From the NCBI RefSeq assembly GCF_001039355.2, contig NW_019775404.1:79188-143187 (forward strand): a DNA stretch of 64,000 nt, in the 5' to 3' direction. The translations under genes and the position numbers were made by a program. This document shows positions 1 through 12,400 of this stretch, one piece after another. Position 1 is the stretch's first letter. Each line of letters starts with the position of its first letter. The notes beneath the pieces were generated by a model. That model saw only the letters and a program-made list of their open reading frames with translations, was not told the origin of the DNA and made no database searches. This stretch comes from Lingula anatina. Taxonomy: Eukaryota > Brachiopoda > Lingulata > Lingulida > Lingulidae.

Positions 1-1737
1 AGATGAAACAAAGCGCGCCCCAACTACCGCCATTGTCGGCTGGCACTCGTTTGATATTCGTGTGTAAAAATTATTTTTTTGGGTACGGTAAACACCGGAC
101 ATAGTTGCGAAAACAAATAAGAAAAGCCAGTAAAATGAATTTTAAGGATTAATTTACAAATTGCAATTGTATGTTTTAAAAGGAAACATTTGATGGTTTG
201 AAGACATATTTTTTCGCCTTATGTCTCGGCGGGGTTTTTCCCCTGACATGAAATATAAGCCTACTCACAGTCACATATTGAAAAGGCGCCTTTTACAAGC
301 TGAAACACTAGCACTTGTATTTGATTGATCTTTGCTTGACAAAACGCATAAGAAACTGCATGCGTGTATGTATTGTAAATCATATTTCAATTTATAGATA
401 CGTATGTGTCCAAAAATGTCACCAGTAAAAATGAGTAAAGTGACAGTGATCGAGCGTTGATAATAAACAGATAGCATTATCAAGCTACACCCCGCAGTTA
501 CGATTTTCCAGTAGCGTTTTATGCTACAAGCAGTTATCTGTAATGGTGGCAGAAATTGAAATATTCCGAGATAGCCTACGACGAAACCGTCTACACACGC
601 GTGACGTTATACGACACTAGAAAACGTGTGAGAAGCCGCGCAGGGCAGGGTTTATTTTTTCAGCGATACGTCTGAAACCCTACGCGCTGGGAAGGTTTTT
701 TTAGAAAGCAAAACGAAAATGGTGCGCAAAACGTGGTGATAGAACTTAAGAGAAAAAAATGAAAAAAAATCCGTGGATGATATTTGTCAGCTTTACTGCT
801 TGTCTGTCATTATTTCTGATCCCATTCTCCTCCAAATCTATATCTCGTTTGATTTTAAGCTAAGTCGCGAGACTTTGGGCTATCATAAGTGGTTGTCATT
901 GACCTCCTTGTATGGATATGGACAGGGAATAAGATAATGAAACAGTGAAAAACTACCGTGCTGAAATATTTTATTTGCTTTCCTTTGTTAAGAATAGATG
1001 TCCGAAAAAACGGACTTCTGACAATGGCTTAGATTGTACAGTTTTTCATGAATACTATTTCTGAACTTCATCTCTCTGTTATTTCTACGGTTTTATTAGG
1101 CTAAAAATTTTGACGAAATTTCAAAAATCGTAAGTTCATAGGCCGTAGCAATACCTCTGATGGTATTGCAGAGTTCCGGTCCGGACATTGTTCGGTGCAC
1201 GTGGACCTGCGGTGATCGTAAAATGGTCGAATCCGCACGCTATTTACGCAAACCTACTCGCCGTAGCCCGCAGCCATTAACGATGTGGAATAATCGCAAA
1301 GAAAAGTGTGTACGATTTCATCAGACTGTGCCCGTGGCAAATGTTATATTACAAAACATGTGACGTTCTGTGTGTGTCTGCGCGCAAATCACCCAGTTAC
1401 ACGAGCGCCTTCAAGTTCCCCGAAGTATCAGATTCTACTTTTTCCAATGAAGACACCTTGCTTTTTCCAAGCAGCGTCGTACAGTTTTTGCTATTCATGA
1501 GGAATTAAGAAATCTAGATGGGCGACGCAATTCGTTTATATGCCGTTAGCAATCGATTTTCGCATGATAGAGCTGATGTGTCTGGAACAAGAGTATCCAT
1601 GATACCACCGAGTTACATGGAATACATTTAGTTTCACAAACTCTGTGCTGTTGCTAAGCATTCGATATTGTTTACTTTTCACAGCAAGAGAAAGCATTTA
1701 AAACATACGACAAACATTTCATAAATGACATTTTCAT
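1..1737. other. Intergenic DNA downstream of the CUB gene, with an old repeat copy
   Basis: No gene is recognisable here; the longest open frames are under 75 codons and lack family motifs or splice context. About 565-920 is one copy of a diverged repeat whose second copy lies in intron 2 of the CUB gene (about 4060-4640). Shared words, in order, include actagaaaac, tttcagcgata, tcattatttc and gcgagac. The rest is AT-rich without visible structure. Confidence 0.6.
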
Positions 1738-1760
1738 TTATTTCTTTATTTATTTATTTT
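1738..1760 (-). promoter_or_regulatory. Poly(A) signals of the CUB gene
   Basis: Read on the minus strand this stretch gives several overlapping AATAAA hexamers, about 165-185 nt downstream of the CUB stop codon at 1925. That is an ordinary 3'UTR length, so it is the likely cleavage region. The same bases are also a TTTA simple repeat, which weakens the call. Confidence 0.5.
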
Positions 1761-1924
1761 CAACAATTCTGGTTCTTACCACAAAATTAATAGCCGTCAT
1801 ATTGTAAAGATTAAAGTAAATTTCATCGCCAGGAATTAAGTGTTTTCGATATATTCTTATCGTTGCTGCGCCTCCAATGGATCATTTTTTGTGTACAATT
1901 TTATTTTAAGGATACACGGGAACC

Positions 1925-2412
1925 TTAAAAATCCTTTTTCTTTAACACATTAATTAGCTCTCGGATCAAAACTATTGCACCTGAATTTGTATCGCTCTTT
2001 TCTTTCATTTCTTGGGTGTCGTCTGCTTGAAGTTTGTCAACGGCTTTGTCCAACAGGTCGACGCTGAGAACAAACCCGGGTCCTGTCTCTTTTTCATCGG
2101 ATTTAAACTGGACGGTCAAGGTCGAACTGGATGAGAATATCGTCTGAGGGGTTACGGTGGCTTCATTTGCTAAAAATATGGCGTGGCTCTTTTCTTCGAT
2201 GACTAAAAAGTCTTTTGGTCGCATGTTGCTCTCAGACAGGAGGAGTTTGAGTTGCTATAAAAGACAGTTGATATTTAGTAAATAACGCAGTACTGATGAT
2301 AAATAAAATGTACCACTGATTGTAATGTAGTAACACAACGTATGACTGTGGCGACAAAGAAATGGAAATGTGTGTGAATGTAGAAAAACATTTAGCAGTT
2401 ATCGCTCTTTTT

Positions 2413-2443
<31 letters not shown>

Positions 2444-5400
2444 GAAAATTGTAATATACCTTTCCTTGCGGGGCTTGTAGAACCCAAGTGCAGTCAAGGC
2501 CATTGCTGTAATTTTTCATATCTTTGAACGGATTTAAGACAACTGGCGCCGTCAAGGTCATAGGGGCTACACAGCCTTTCATCTGGTCCTCTATCAAAAT
2601 AAAGATAAAGCAATTAAAAACAGTAGCAGTGAAGTCATAGTCTCAAAGTCCAATACTGACAAAAATGTTATCATTTCATCCATATTTCTGTGAAAGTTCT
2701 CAGGTACAAAGAATGGCAGTGAAAATGATGTACATGTACCGGTAAGTCAATATATTTAAAACATTAAAAATGACGGACGCTTTTACCTTCTTTTGTTTTG
2801 GGTTTAAATTCATAGCCTAACTTAAACCCTCTTTTATTTGTGGATTCATCCGAGGCAAAGTGCACCTTGATAGTGTTGCCGTTGGAGACATAGAAAAGAG
2901 TCCGTTTACCGCAGTACTTCTTAGAAACGCCGTCCTCGGTGACGCTCAGTGCGTCCAAGCTGCAGTCACTGCTGTCTTCAATATCGATGTATTTCTCGTC
3001 TGGTCTGTACTTGTTCATGGGCTCCGAGTATAGAATAATGTACTGAAACACGTAGAGCTAACTGCTATTTCCTTGCCTCCTATGAATGGTGTATTTAATA
3101 CGTATATATACACATATATGCAAAATGCTGCCTTGCGCAATTCTGTTGCGTTTCTCTTTCAATACTAGGGCGGCACATACGACAATTTTTAAAGAATAAA
3201 ATCCCAATTGAGGTATTTTTGCATTTTCGTAATCTTTTTATTGCAATGAATACCTGGATTTATCATTTAAAATATCCGTGAAAACATTCATTACAGGTGT
3301 GTATGGAACTCCGAAAAAAAAGGATATTTCTTGTGTAAATATCATCAACAGAAATATCATTGTAGTACTGGCAAACTCACGTTATCAGAAGGCGCAGTTA
3401 TGGTCCAAGTGCAGTCCAGATCATCCCTGTAACCCACGTAGAATTTCCCCTTACGGTAGCTCATCAGGGGGGCGAGCGTGGCCCCCGGCTTGGTAAGGGT
3501 GACTCCACCACTACAGGCTGACGGGGCTGTTGAAAACACACGTACGGAAAACATCTTTTTAGTGGGAAGGGATTACAAAACGTCATGAACATCTTTATAG
3601 ATGGTTTATATCAGTGGTTTAATAAGCTCTACACTGCAGGTATTTATTTTAATGTAAGACAAATGAATACATCTTTTAATTCAGAAATTACTGAAAAAAT
3701 AAAACAAATTTATTGTATTCGAGTAGGTACTAGTTGTTGCTGGACGACTTCATTTTACCTGGCTTCTCAATAGCTTTAAAATTGACAATAAATCCAGCAC
3801 GGTTTCCTCCTTCATCTGACTTGAAAGTAAGGAACACTTCACGTCCACTACTTGTAATATTAAACTTGGACAGATAGCTGGCTGAAGAATAACCGCACAT
3901 GGTTTGCAATCTCTTGGCAGTAGCACTGTCGCCATCATAGATGTTCAGACTGTCATAACCACAGGTACTCTGGCCACGAGGTACCTCAACAGACAGCTTG
4001 TCGAATGTCAACAGTACCACCTGCAAATTAAAATAATAATTTTTTTCAATGGAAATTATCCGAGATAGACAAGAATGAAGATGGCTGCACTGCGTCGCGT
4101 CCTACGAGACTAGAAAACATGCGAGAATCCGCATCTGGTGAGCTTAACTTTTCAGCGATAAGGATGAAACTCTATGCGCCTGGAATGTTGTCTTAAAAAG
4201 GAATACAAATGTGACATGCAAAACAATAAATTCGTATGGTTAAGAAAAAGCAATCAGAAAAATACCCATTGATAAATTCTGTCAGGTTTTATTCGTTGCA
4301 GCCCCGCACTCGTTATTATGCCATTATTTCCCACCTTACTCTCTCCAACTTCCGCGATATTTTATGCTAAGACTCCGTTCACATAAAAATTCTATTTTCT
4401 AAAAATCTATTTTCTATTCGCGGGATCTTGTGATCACTCCGAGCGCAGCCGAGAATTAATTACAGCTTTGGAAGTAACTGGCTCGCGCTGCCAGTAATTA
4501 CGCCGCGGGGTATTCAGGGCACAGACCGTGATCACAAGATACCACGAATAGAAAATGGATTTTTAGAAAATAGATTTTTCATGTGAACGAAGCCCAAGAC
4601 GCGAGACAATGGGCTTGACTCCCATTCGAAGACATCCTTATACCCAATCTAAGTTAAAATTAAAACTTGTATTATGTCTTAGCAAGTAACTCTTAGACAA
4701 TATTGATCCCGTTTCCTGGCAGTTTCAGCGCATAAAAGGAAGAAATAATAATAAACAGTGCGATCCAAGGCTGTAGTTTGTGGCCTAATATCTACCTTTC
4801 CTGCTGGAACGACTATCCTCCACGCACAGTCTTGATTGCTCTTGTATTTTGGAAATGTAATCATACCCGAATTCTTCTCAATAACGGCGGGTCTGCCAAT
4901 TCCGCATGCTTCATCGTTGATGTGCACTTTACCGCCTGTAAATTATAGGAATTTTTTCATCTGAAAATTTCCGTCAGTGATATCTTTTTAGAATTTTAAA
5001 TTTTGTCTGCTGATAGTTATACTGATCAGATCATTGACGAATGTGTGTGATTTGGTGTTAAATAGTCCAAACAGCCAAGCACAACTTTTTAAATTAATTC
5101 AGTCTTTTTTTTTTGCGGCGTCATGGCCACAATCAATTACCAAAACGTCCAAAGATCGATATGCTACTCCAAGATTTCCACTTCTAGACCACATTGCATC
5201 TGCTACAGTGTAACTTCCAGATGTTCATTACATTTTCATTATATATTAAGAGAATGTCACGTCATTCAGTTAAATGTAGCCTAAAAAGTTTGAACGATGT
5301 AAAGAGTAATAATAAACGACATTTAAGAACAAGGTGCGCTGAGAGTTACATGTAAAAGAAAACACATATGTTTATCTCACGCAATGGCCAGGTCATATCA

Positions 5401-7481
5401 TATCAATGTGAATGACCATCAACACCAGGCACGGCATGATAAACGACATAGGTGGCAGCACGTGTTGAACAAGCGGTAAAATAAAAAATAAAAAAAGAGA
5501 GCTGGAGGTGGGCGAAAATAAACCATGAATTAAAAATATTTATACGAATATTTTCGAACTTTTGGAATTATAAGAGAATTTATGTAATTATAAAATACAA
5601 AAAGATTTACAAGAGAATCAAGCAGCATAAGGAGAAAGAAATGAAGTAGAAAGCCAAAAAGGAAAACAAATGCATCCTTCTGGCGCCCCCCCCCCCCCCC
5701 CCCTGCCTCGAAATAATATGATACAGTATAACAGGCTTAAATGTGTCTATGAAAAATATCATTGTAAGAGATCACGGGATATTATCAGATATTTCTAAAA
5801 GTAGCAATTGAAAGACCTTATGCCATCATGTTCGCATTGGTTAATATGGGCCAATAAAAATGGCGCAGAATTTTACACCAGTCGCCACGTATTAGCGCTT
5901 TCCCCTCTTTGTCAGACAAAAATGAAATCTCAAAAGAGAAATCTGAATAATTTCAAGTAGGGGGTGGAGTTGGAAAAGTACGAGGAATTTCCTGATACCA
6001 TCCAACTATATCTTGCATACTTTGTGAGTAAAATAAAATTATTGCCCGTCTTTCAGAAAAAATATCTATGACCTTCAGGGTTGAAGGACATATTTTAATT
6101 CTTTGAAGCCATCGCAAATAAATCAAACCTGAAACCAAGGAGAGATAATATGAATTTATCAGGCAAGCCTGGTGCCATTAAACAACACTATTACATCATT
6201 CGTCTTTGTTAACTCTTTTACATTACGAACTTTAATGGGCATTTCACGAGCTTTGACAAATATTTCTCAGTACTTCCCTGACTAACGCGTGAAAACTAAC
6301 GCGTGAAAGTCTTTTTTTTCTTTTGAAAGATATATTTCTTATTAAAAACGGTGAAATTTAATTTCCAAAAAATTAAAGCAGCATAGAATCTCCCATCTAA
6401 ATGCATATTTTGGCTCTCTAGAGAACACAGTAAATAGTGTATTTCCATTTGTATAGAATAGGACTGCTTTATGGAGCATTCATTATTCAGAACTTAGACT
6501 GAGAAAAGGACCATCCTCAAGGAGACTGAAATATTGGCAGGTGGGTCAATTCGTCTTTGACACTCTTTCTAACATATTTTCTGGCGTCATCAACGTTAGT
6601 AATTGTAGCTACCACACTTTAGAGTCATAAGGACACTTTTTACTCAGATCAAAAAGTAAAAATAGACATTTTGATTGTGGACAAAATTCCATTTATGTTA
6701 TACGTATTTGATACACACGTACAAATTGTTTAAAAGATGATGGAGGATAGACGAGATAAACTTTTCTTTGGCAACAAACAAAGAAAACTGCATTGGACAT
6801 TCCAAGTCCGTTGTATGTTTCACATACAATAAAATTTATGTACCTACGAATTGCGCGACATTGCTTGTTGAAGTTGTTGGTGTTCGAAGGATTATAGCCA
6901 CTGGGTTTTTTATAACGATTGCATTTATCAGTGTATGTGATGCGTGCGCACGACAAAACTTAAGCTTTAGTATTATACTAAATAGCGAGAAATTAAAGAA
7001 CTTTTTGTAGATATAACAAAAGTAATATTCAATGACGATTTCATGAAGGCAACGAACTTCGTAGTGAGATGGCTTGATAAAAACTTCCTACTGGCTGCGT
7101 GGTTAATGATATAATGTTGTGAATTCAGATAAGTAAATAATGTGCAACTTAGTTTTACAGGGAGAATTTTTCGTTCTCAGAATGCGCATGCCAGGTAAGA
7201 GTTCTTTTATGTTAGTAGTTAATCCCACTGCTTCTCAAATAATAATAGTTATGACAGCGCCTTTAAATGCCGATCCGTGCCGCTAGGTTGCGCAACCCAT
7301 CTCTGACCGAAAATTCCGCTAGCAGTCTGTTAAAATGTTGTATCGGCCTATCCTTTAGTTTTGTTTACTATTTTAGAGGTCCCTGATATCAGAGGGAAGC
7401 GCAACCTCAACATTAAACAAAGATTAAGACCATACCTGAAGCACAGAGTGCAACCGTGGCCAAGATCAGTAGTTGGTACAT
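1925..7481 (-). CDS. Secreted protein with three CUB domains (7 exons, 436 aa)
   Basis: Exons, in order of reading: 7481-7436, 4935-4796, 4020-3759, 3526-3381, 3042-2787, 2590-2460, 2254-1925. The start is the ATG at 7481, which opens a signal peptide (MYQLLILATVALCASG) about 55 bp below a TATA box. Three CUB modules follow at about residues 20-146, 152-278 and 289-395. Each is encoded by two exons, opening after a phase-1 intron and broken by a phase-0 intron. CUB1 and CUB2 show the four usual cysteines (CUB1: EACG, QDCAW, STCGY, TMCGY). CUB3 keeps only the first pair (KGCVAP, LDCTW). A charged tail of about 40 residues ends in LKKKDF. There is no membrane segment or protease domain, so an extracellular adhesion or ligand-binding role is inferred. 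No specific orthologue is recognised. Confidence 0.88.
4060..4640. repeat. Second copy of the diverged repeat, interrupted by a MITE
   Basis: This stretch parallels 565-920: actagaaaacatgcgagaa here and actagaaaacgtgtgagaa there, with matching tttcagcgata and later tatgctaag / gcgagac segments. The MITE at 4371-4594 sits inside this copy only. Divergence is high and I did not align it base by base, so the outer limits are approximate. Confidence 0.6.
4371..4594. mobile_element. Short inverted-repeat transposon (MITE) in CUB intron 2
   Basis: About 220 bp with long terminal inverted repeats. The left end reads ccgttcacataaaaattc and the right end is close to its reverse complement (ttcatgtgaacg); the match runs on through the repeated block attttctaaaaat and gatcttgtgatcac. 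The flanks share AAGAC, a probable target duplication. No transposase is encoded, so it would be non-autonomous. Confidence 0.8.
5689..5703. repeat. Poly(C) run in CUB intron 1
   Basis: A homopolymer of about 15 C within the 2.5-kb first intron (4936-7435). The rest of that intron is AT-rich and I see no exon or hairpin in it. Confidence 0.8.
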
Positions 7482-7535
7482 CTTCAACAGCTACAGGCGT
7501 GGAATACTTGTCCAGCGATAGTTCTTCTTTAAATG

Positions 7536-7546
7536 GCTTTTATATA
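7536..7546 (-). promoter_or_regulatory. TATA box of the CUB gene
   Basis: The minus strand reads tatataaaagc, a strong TATA element about 55 nt upstream of the signal-peptide ATG at 7481. A start site near 7510 would give a 5'UTR of about 30 nt. Confidence 0.65.
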
Positions 7547-7549
7547 GTA

Positions 7550-8130
7550 TATGATCTAATAAACCGCCTACACACGGTTTAAAATGATGGTGACTAATAA
7601 TGCCACTGGTCATGCCACGCTTGGGCAGACGTTAATGTTTTTATTTCTGTTCGTTTCTGCATTTCAGTTTTTTAACCGTGCGCAGAAAGTCTAGGCAGAC
7701 TCTGAAGAGATGGACACAGTTAATCACGAGGCTGGAATGTTGTTTACGGGTAAAACGTATTAAAACTGACAGTAAGGGGACGAAGGAAGCCCCATCGCCA
7801 GAGACATTTATAGGCATAGTCATGAGATCAAAAAGAAAAACTCGCGACAGTGACCCCTTTGGTACCCATAAATTGAAGGGGTTTTTTTTCAATCTATGGT
7901 TGACCAGGGCAAAATATTAAAGACAGGTAGAATAAGTGTGAGAACAAGCCAGAAAGACGTCCCAACTAGTGTCGCCTCTCACACCATCATATAAAGATGG
8001 ACTTAAAGACTAAATTGTATTATAGTAGCGCGTTGTATCCAGGCAAACACATTCAACCAAACTTTTTCCTCTCCTTAAAACCTCATCTTTTTCAAGATCC
8101 TTGAAAAAATCCCGATTTCTTTAAGTAATT
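7550..8130. other. Intergenic space between the CUB gene 5' end and ATAD2 3' end
   Basis: Overlapping opposite-strand open frames of about 80 codons at 7641-7920 have no recognisable motif or neighbouring exon and are taken as chance. I see no other structure. Confidence 0.5.
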
Positions 8131-9406
8131 AAAGATAAAATAATTCAACACTTTATTTACAATAAGAAGATGACACGTACGTAATGTATAAGTTCAGAGC
8201 CGCAGCATGGCTCAATGACTCCAGAACGTGTCTACACAGCTTCCCGAATTCAAAAATGACAGAAAAGGAGACGAGAGTAATCTTCTCAACCACATCAATA
8301 CAAAATATTAATAACTTAAACGTGTATTTAGTCGATTCAACCTGAGTTTTGTATCTCTACAGCTCACCACTTCAGGGCATGTACTAGCAGCTAAGAGTGA
8401 CGTACAGAAAAAAAAGAAAGAAACCAATAAATAAATAAATAAAAAGTCTCAAAACTTATGGTGCAAAATCCACCCCCATGTTCATCATATTCAGAATAAA
8501 GTTATGTATCAAATCTTTCATGTAAACTCACATTAGTTGAATAAAATAATGATATATTTACATAAATCCATAAATTTGTCCTTATATATTAGAATAAATA
8601 GAAAGTGCTATCTATGTTACAAAGTGCCACAAACTTCATTGAGCAAAAATGTGGCAATAACTTAAAACAATTCATAGAAAAAAATCTTATATACATTAAA
8701 TCTATCATTTCTCATAGTGAGCTAAAGGTGAATATTGCCACACATGACAAGAAATTTGTATTGATCTAATTCTAAACAAAAACTTATTTGAATCTAATTC
8801 TAAACAAAAATTTAAAGTCCACATTTACAAAACATACCACAAACAAACCCCAAGTCGAAATAAAACAGAAGTATTTGGATAAGTATATCAAATTTTCATA
8901 ATACAAAAGTTGGCATTACACCAATCTAATAAACAAAAATCGGGTGCACATATATATCAGTTTTTAGTACAAAAATTAACAACACACTTCCCCTACATTT
9001 TAATGAAAACCTTTGGAATTCTGTAATATTGAACACACTGGTGTTATCTGAATTGACATTTCCCCTTGTATGAGGGTCCTGAGTTGATCTATACATATCC
9101 TTTGAATCTCTAAGGGCAATTGTTGTTCTCCTTCTCTAGCCATTTTTTAAAAGAACTGACATCTCAAATGTCTCTAGTGTCTGTGTATACAAAAAATTCA
9201 AAGACGAGAAATTTTACAAAACTGTAAAACATCTGTCAAAAAACAATTCACAAAATGGGAGCCCAATAATTCTACTGGAGATCAGGTTTGAGCTGACAAT
9301 CACATTTAATAATACTGCGGAGCCTGATACCTGAAGTTTCAGTTATTTATTTATTTGCCTTGGGTTATTGAGATCAAGTGATCTGGACCTCTGGTTGATC
9401 CCTGGG
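8131..9406 (-). other. ATAD2: ATAD2 3'UTR with poly(A) signal
   Basis: About 1.3 kb of AT-rich DNA follows the ATAD2 stop codon at 9407. On the minus strand an AATAAA lies near 8152-8157 (tttatt on the plus strand), the last good signal before the next gene's promoter region. The stretch is inferred to be untranslated from position only. Confidence 0.5.
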
Positions 9407-12400
9407 TTATGCTGCTGACTTGACTATGGTTTCCATTCTCTGAAATAAATTTTAAATTTTTAAAATTATTTTAAATACTGAGCATTTACCAAGAACTGGT
9501 CATACTGTGGCAACCTCCTCCATGTCTCCACAGACCAATGAAAAACGGTGGCCTAGTGGCAAGGACTGGATATGAACAAATACTGTATGTTGATTGGCAA
9601 AGAGTTGCTGATAATTGTCAGCACTGGGTCTAATAATCTTGGTGGAGTCTTAGCAGATTAACACAAAATATAAATGTAGTGTGCCATACAGCAAATGATT
9701 TCATAAGTCATGTTCTGTGCTAAAAAATTATGACAGGTTCTTTAAACATTAGCAATGATGGAAATCCTGATCCTTACATGTATCCTTACACACTGCCTAT
9801 GCCTTATTTCCTTTACACACTGACCATATCTCACCTCAGTTAGCATGGTCTTTCCTGTGGTTACTGGCTCAGCAAACTATGTATAAAATATATTTTCTTA
9901 CACACTGACCATATCTTACCTCAGTTAGCGTGGTCTTGTCATAGTCTTTCCTGTGGTTATAGATGAGCTGGCTCAGCATACTGTGCAGCCTCTCCAGACT
10001 CTCCACACACTGACCCTGGGTCAGTTGGACAGTCAACTCCAGTAAGAACCTAAGCCTGTCCTTGTCCACTATTAGTGGAGGCACTGGGTGCTCCAATATG
10101 TCCACTGCCCCCTGGTTCTGTTTCAGTTGGGACCGCGTGACCCGCAGGGACGGCAAGGTTTCTGATGAAATTCATAGATAAGAAAATTTGTTACAAAGAT
10201 GTTTTTTGACCACAGGAAAACTTGGTAGAACATTTTATGTAATTGTTGGTTTCTTGTGTGTGACTATCATTATATGATTCAACAAAATTACTTGAAAAGA
10301 AAAAAAAATTATCCCAAGTAGTATGTCAGGAATATAAATCCGACTGTGATAACAGCATAATTTTTACCTTGTTTGTCATCAACATTCATCTCTTCACACG
10401 TGTCTGATTTGGCTTCTGTAGTTGTGTGGTTTTCTGGCTTCTAAAAAGAGATAGAGAGGACCATACTTCTCAGAAGTCTACTTCATTCATGGTGCAATTA
10501 AGAATATATCACACAAGAGATCTATGGTGTTGAATCTTTTCTGCTTAAAAACATGTCTGTATAATCACATAATCATATCGGAATTTTTTCTAGATAACTT
10601 TAGGTTAGGTACCAAGAAAGTCTAACTGAGAACTCACCAGTGGTCCCTCTGTGCTGTCCCTGCTCTCTGCACTCCCAAACCCACTGTCATTACAGCTTAA
10701 CAGCTCTATTGCTGGTGTCTTGGACACTTCCACCTCTGGTGGAAGGACATCCGTCGACTCTTTCACAACATCATCTTTAGCATGAAGCCTAGAACTTTGC
10801 CTGCGGACCTCTGTGGCTTCAGTCATATCAACATCTGAGTTATTATCTCCCTCGGCCTTTGGTCCCTCGGGTGTGGTCTCTGGACTGCTCCTACTTTGTT
10901 CCATCTCCTGCTCTTGAGTATCTTCCTTAATATCCTCCAGGTCTTCCTCAACATCCTCAGCGGAGTCCTGTATCTTCCTCCTCATGTGATGATAACGGTG
11001 CTTCCGTCTACTTGGCCTGCACCAGATACTCTTGTTCTTTTTGTAAGATCCCGAGGATGAGATACGTTTGGAGCTGACTGGGGTTGCGGACAATGCATTT
11101 GCATGGGGTGTTACTTTAGAGTCATCCTTTGAGGTAGAGGTAATGTTGCTGGTTGGTTCAACAGGAGTTGTTGTATTGCTATCACCTGATGGTGTGGATT
11201 GGAAAGGTACCACACTGCCCAGTGGCTCTGAGGTAGTATCATCACCCTTTCCTGCCCTAGCCTTGCCATCCTCCCCTACTCCTTCCTGAGATACTGGGTT
11301 ACTGTTTAATTCTACATCAGACAGGTGCCCCGCGTCCATGCCTCTGACCCTGCGGCTGTAGCGTGTGGGATAGTCTGGGGGGATGCCCACTCCCTGGGGA
11401 GGATTGACGCGGGTGTGGTAGTAACTGGGAGCATTTCTGTTGGCCATCTCTCCTGTAAGGATATTAACACAACTTTAACATCAAAACTAAAGAAATACAT
11501 TTCCCTCTTATAAGAATTCTTTATCCATTACATTATAATAACCTATCAGCATTTATAACTGATGCTAACCTAAAAAAAATCACAACTTTGAACACATGTT
11601 CCATGATACAAGGTCACAGAATATAAAATACTTTACTAAATGCCTCAGTTTTGAAAAGAAAAGAAAATGGTGCAAAGGCAATAAGAAACTTACCTCTTCT
11701 TTCCCTAGATGCCTTTATCTCCTGACACTGCTGTTCAAACTCCTGGTCCAGTTCTGTGTCTACTATGGCGTGTGCTGTATCTCTCAGTGCACAACCTCTG
11801 TGACGAATGGCTCTGCCTGGAAATGAAGTAAACCACTATCAAGTACATGTGAAGCAGCTGTTTTAATTAATTTATTTGTCAAAATAGTAAATAATAAAAG
11901 GTTGTTTAAAATTTGACATACTAAGTATAACACTGTACCTATGTACATTCCCTCTGAACTTAACAAATGCAACAGTTTTATCAATCCCAGGATAACAACA
12001 CATTTCCAGGGATAGTCTTCTCGATAGTTTAACTACACAGGGTGCTACGGTGAGTCTTATCAATGCCACAACAAACTTTTACCAGGGATATCCACAGAAT
12101 CAAAGTATATATTACAACAAAGGATGTAATGGCTAGCCCACAACACACACTTACCAGCAGGGTCAGTCTCTGGGTTATACTCCAAGGCATTCCTACAGAT
12201 TAGATCAAAGTCATCCAGGAATTCCTGAACTGTTTGGTAATGATGAAGATCAATCTTACGCATCATCATAGACAGGTCCATGGGAGTCTTGATGATGGTG
12301 TAATAATCTGGAACCTGTGAAGAGAAGAAATGAAAGCATCATTAGATATTTTCCACTGACAGGTATTGAATACGTTAAACATAACTGATCAAGACCTCAC

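Noticed and set aside
11068-11513. Plus-strand frames opposite ATAD2 exon 21
   Set aside because: Shadows of a low-complexity coding exon; no start context or homology.
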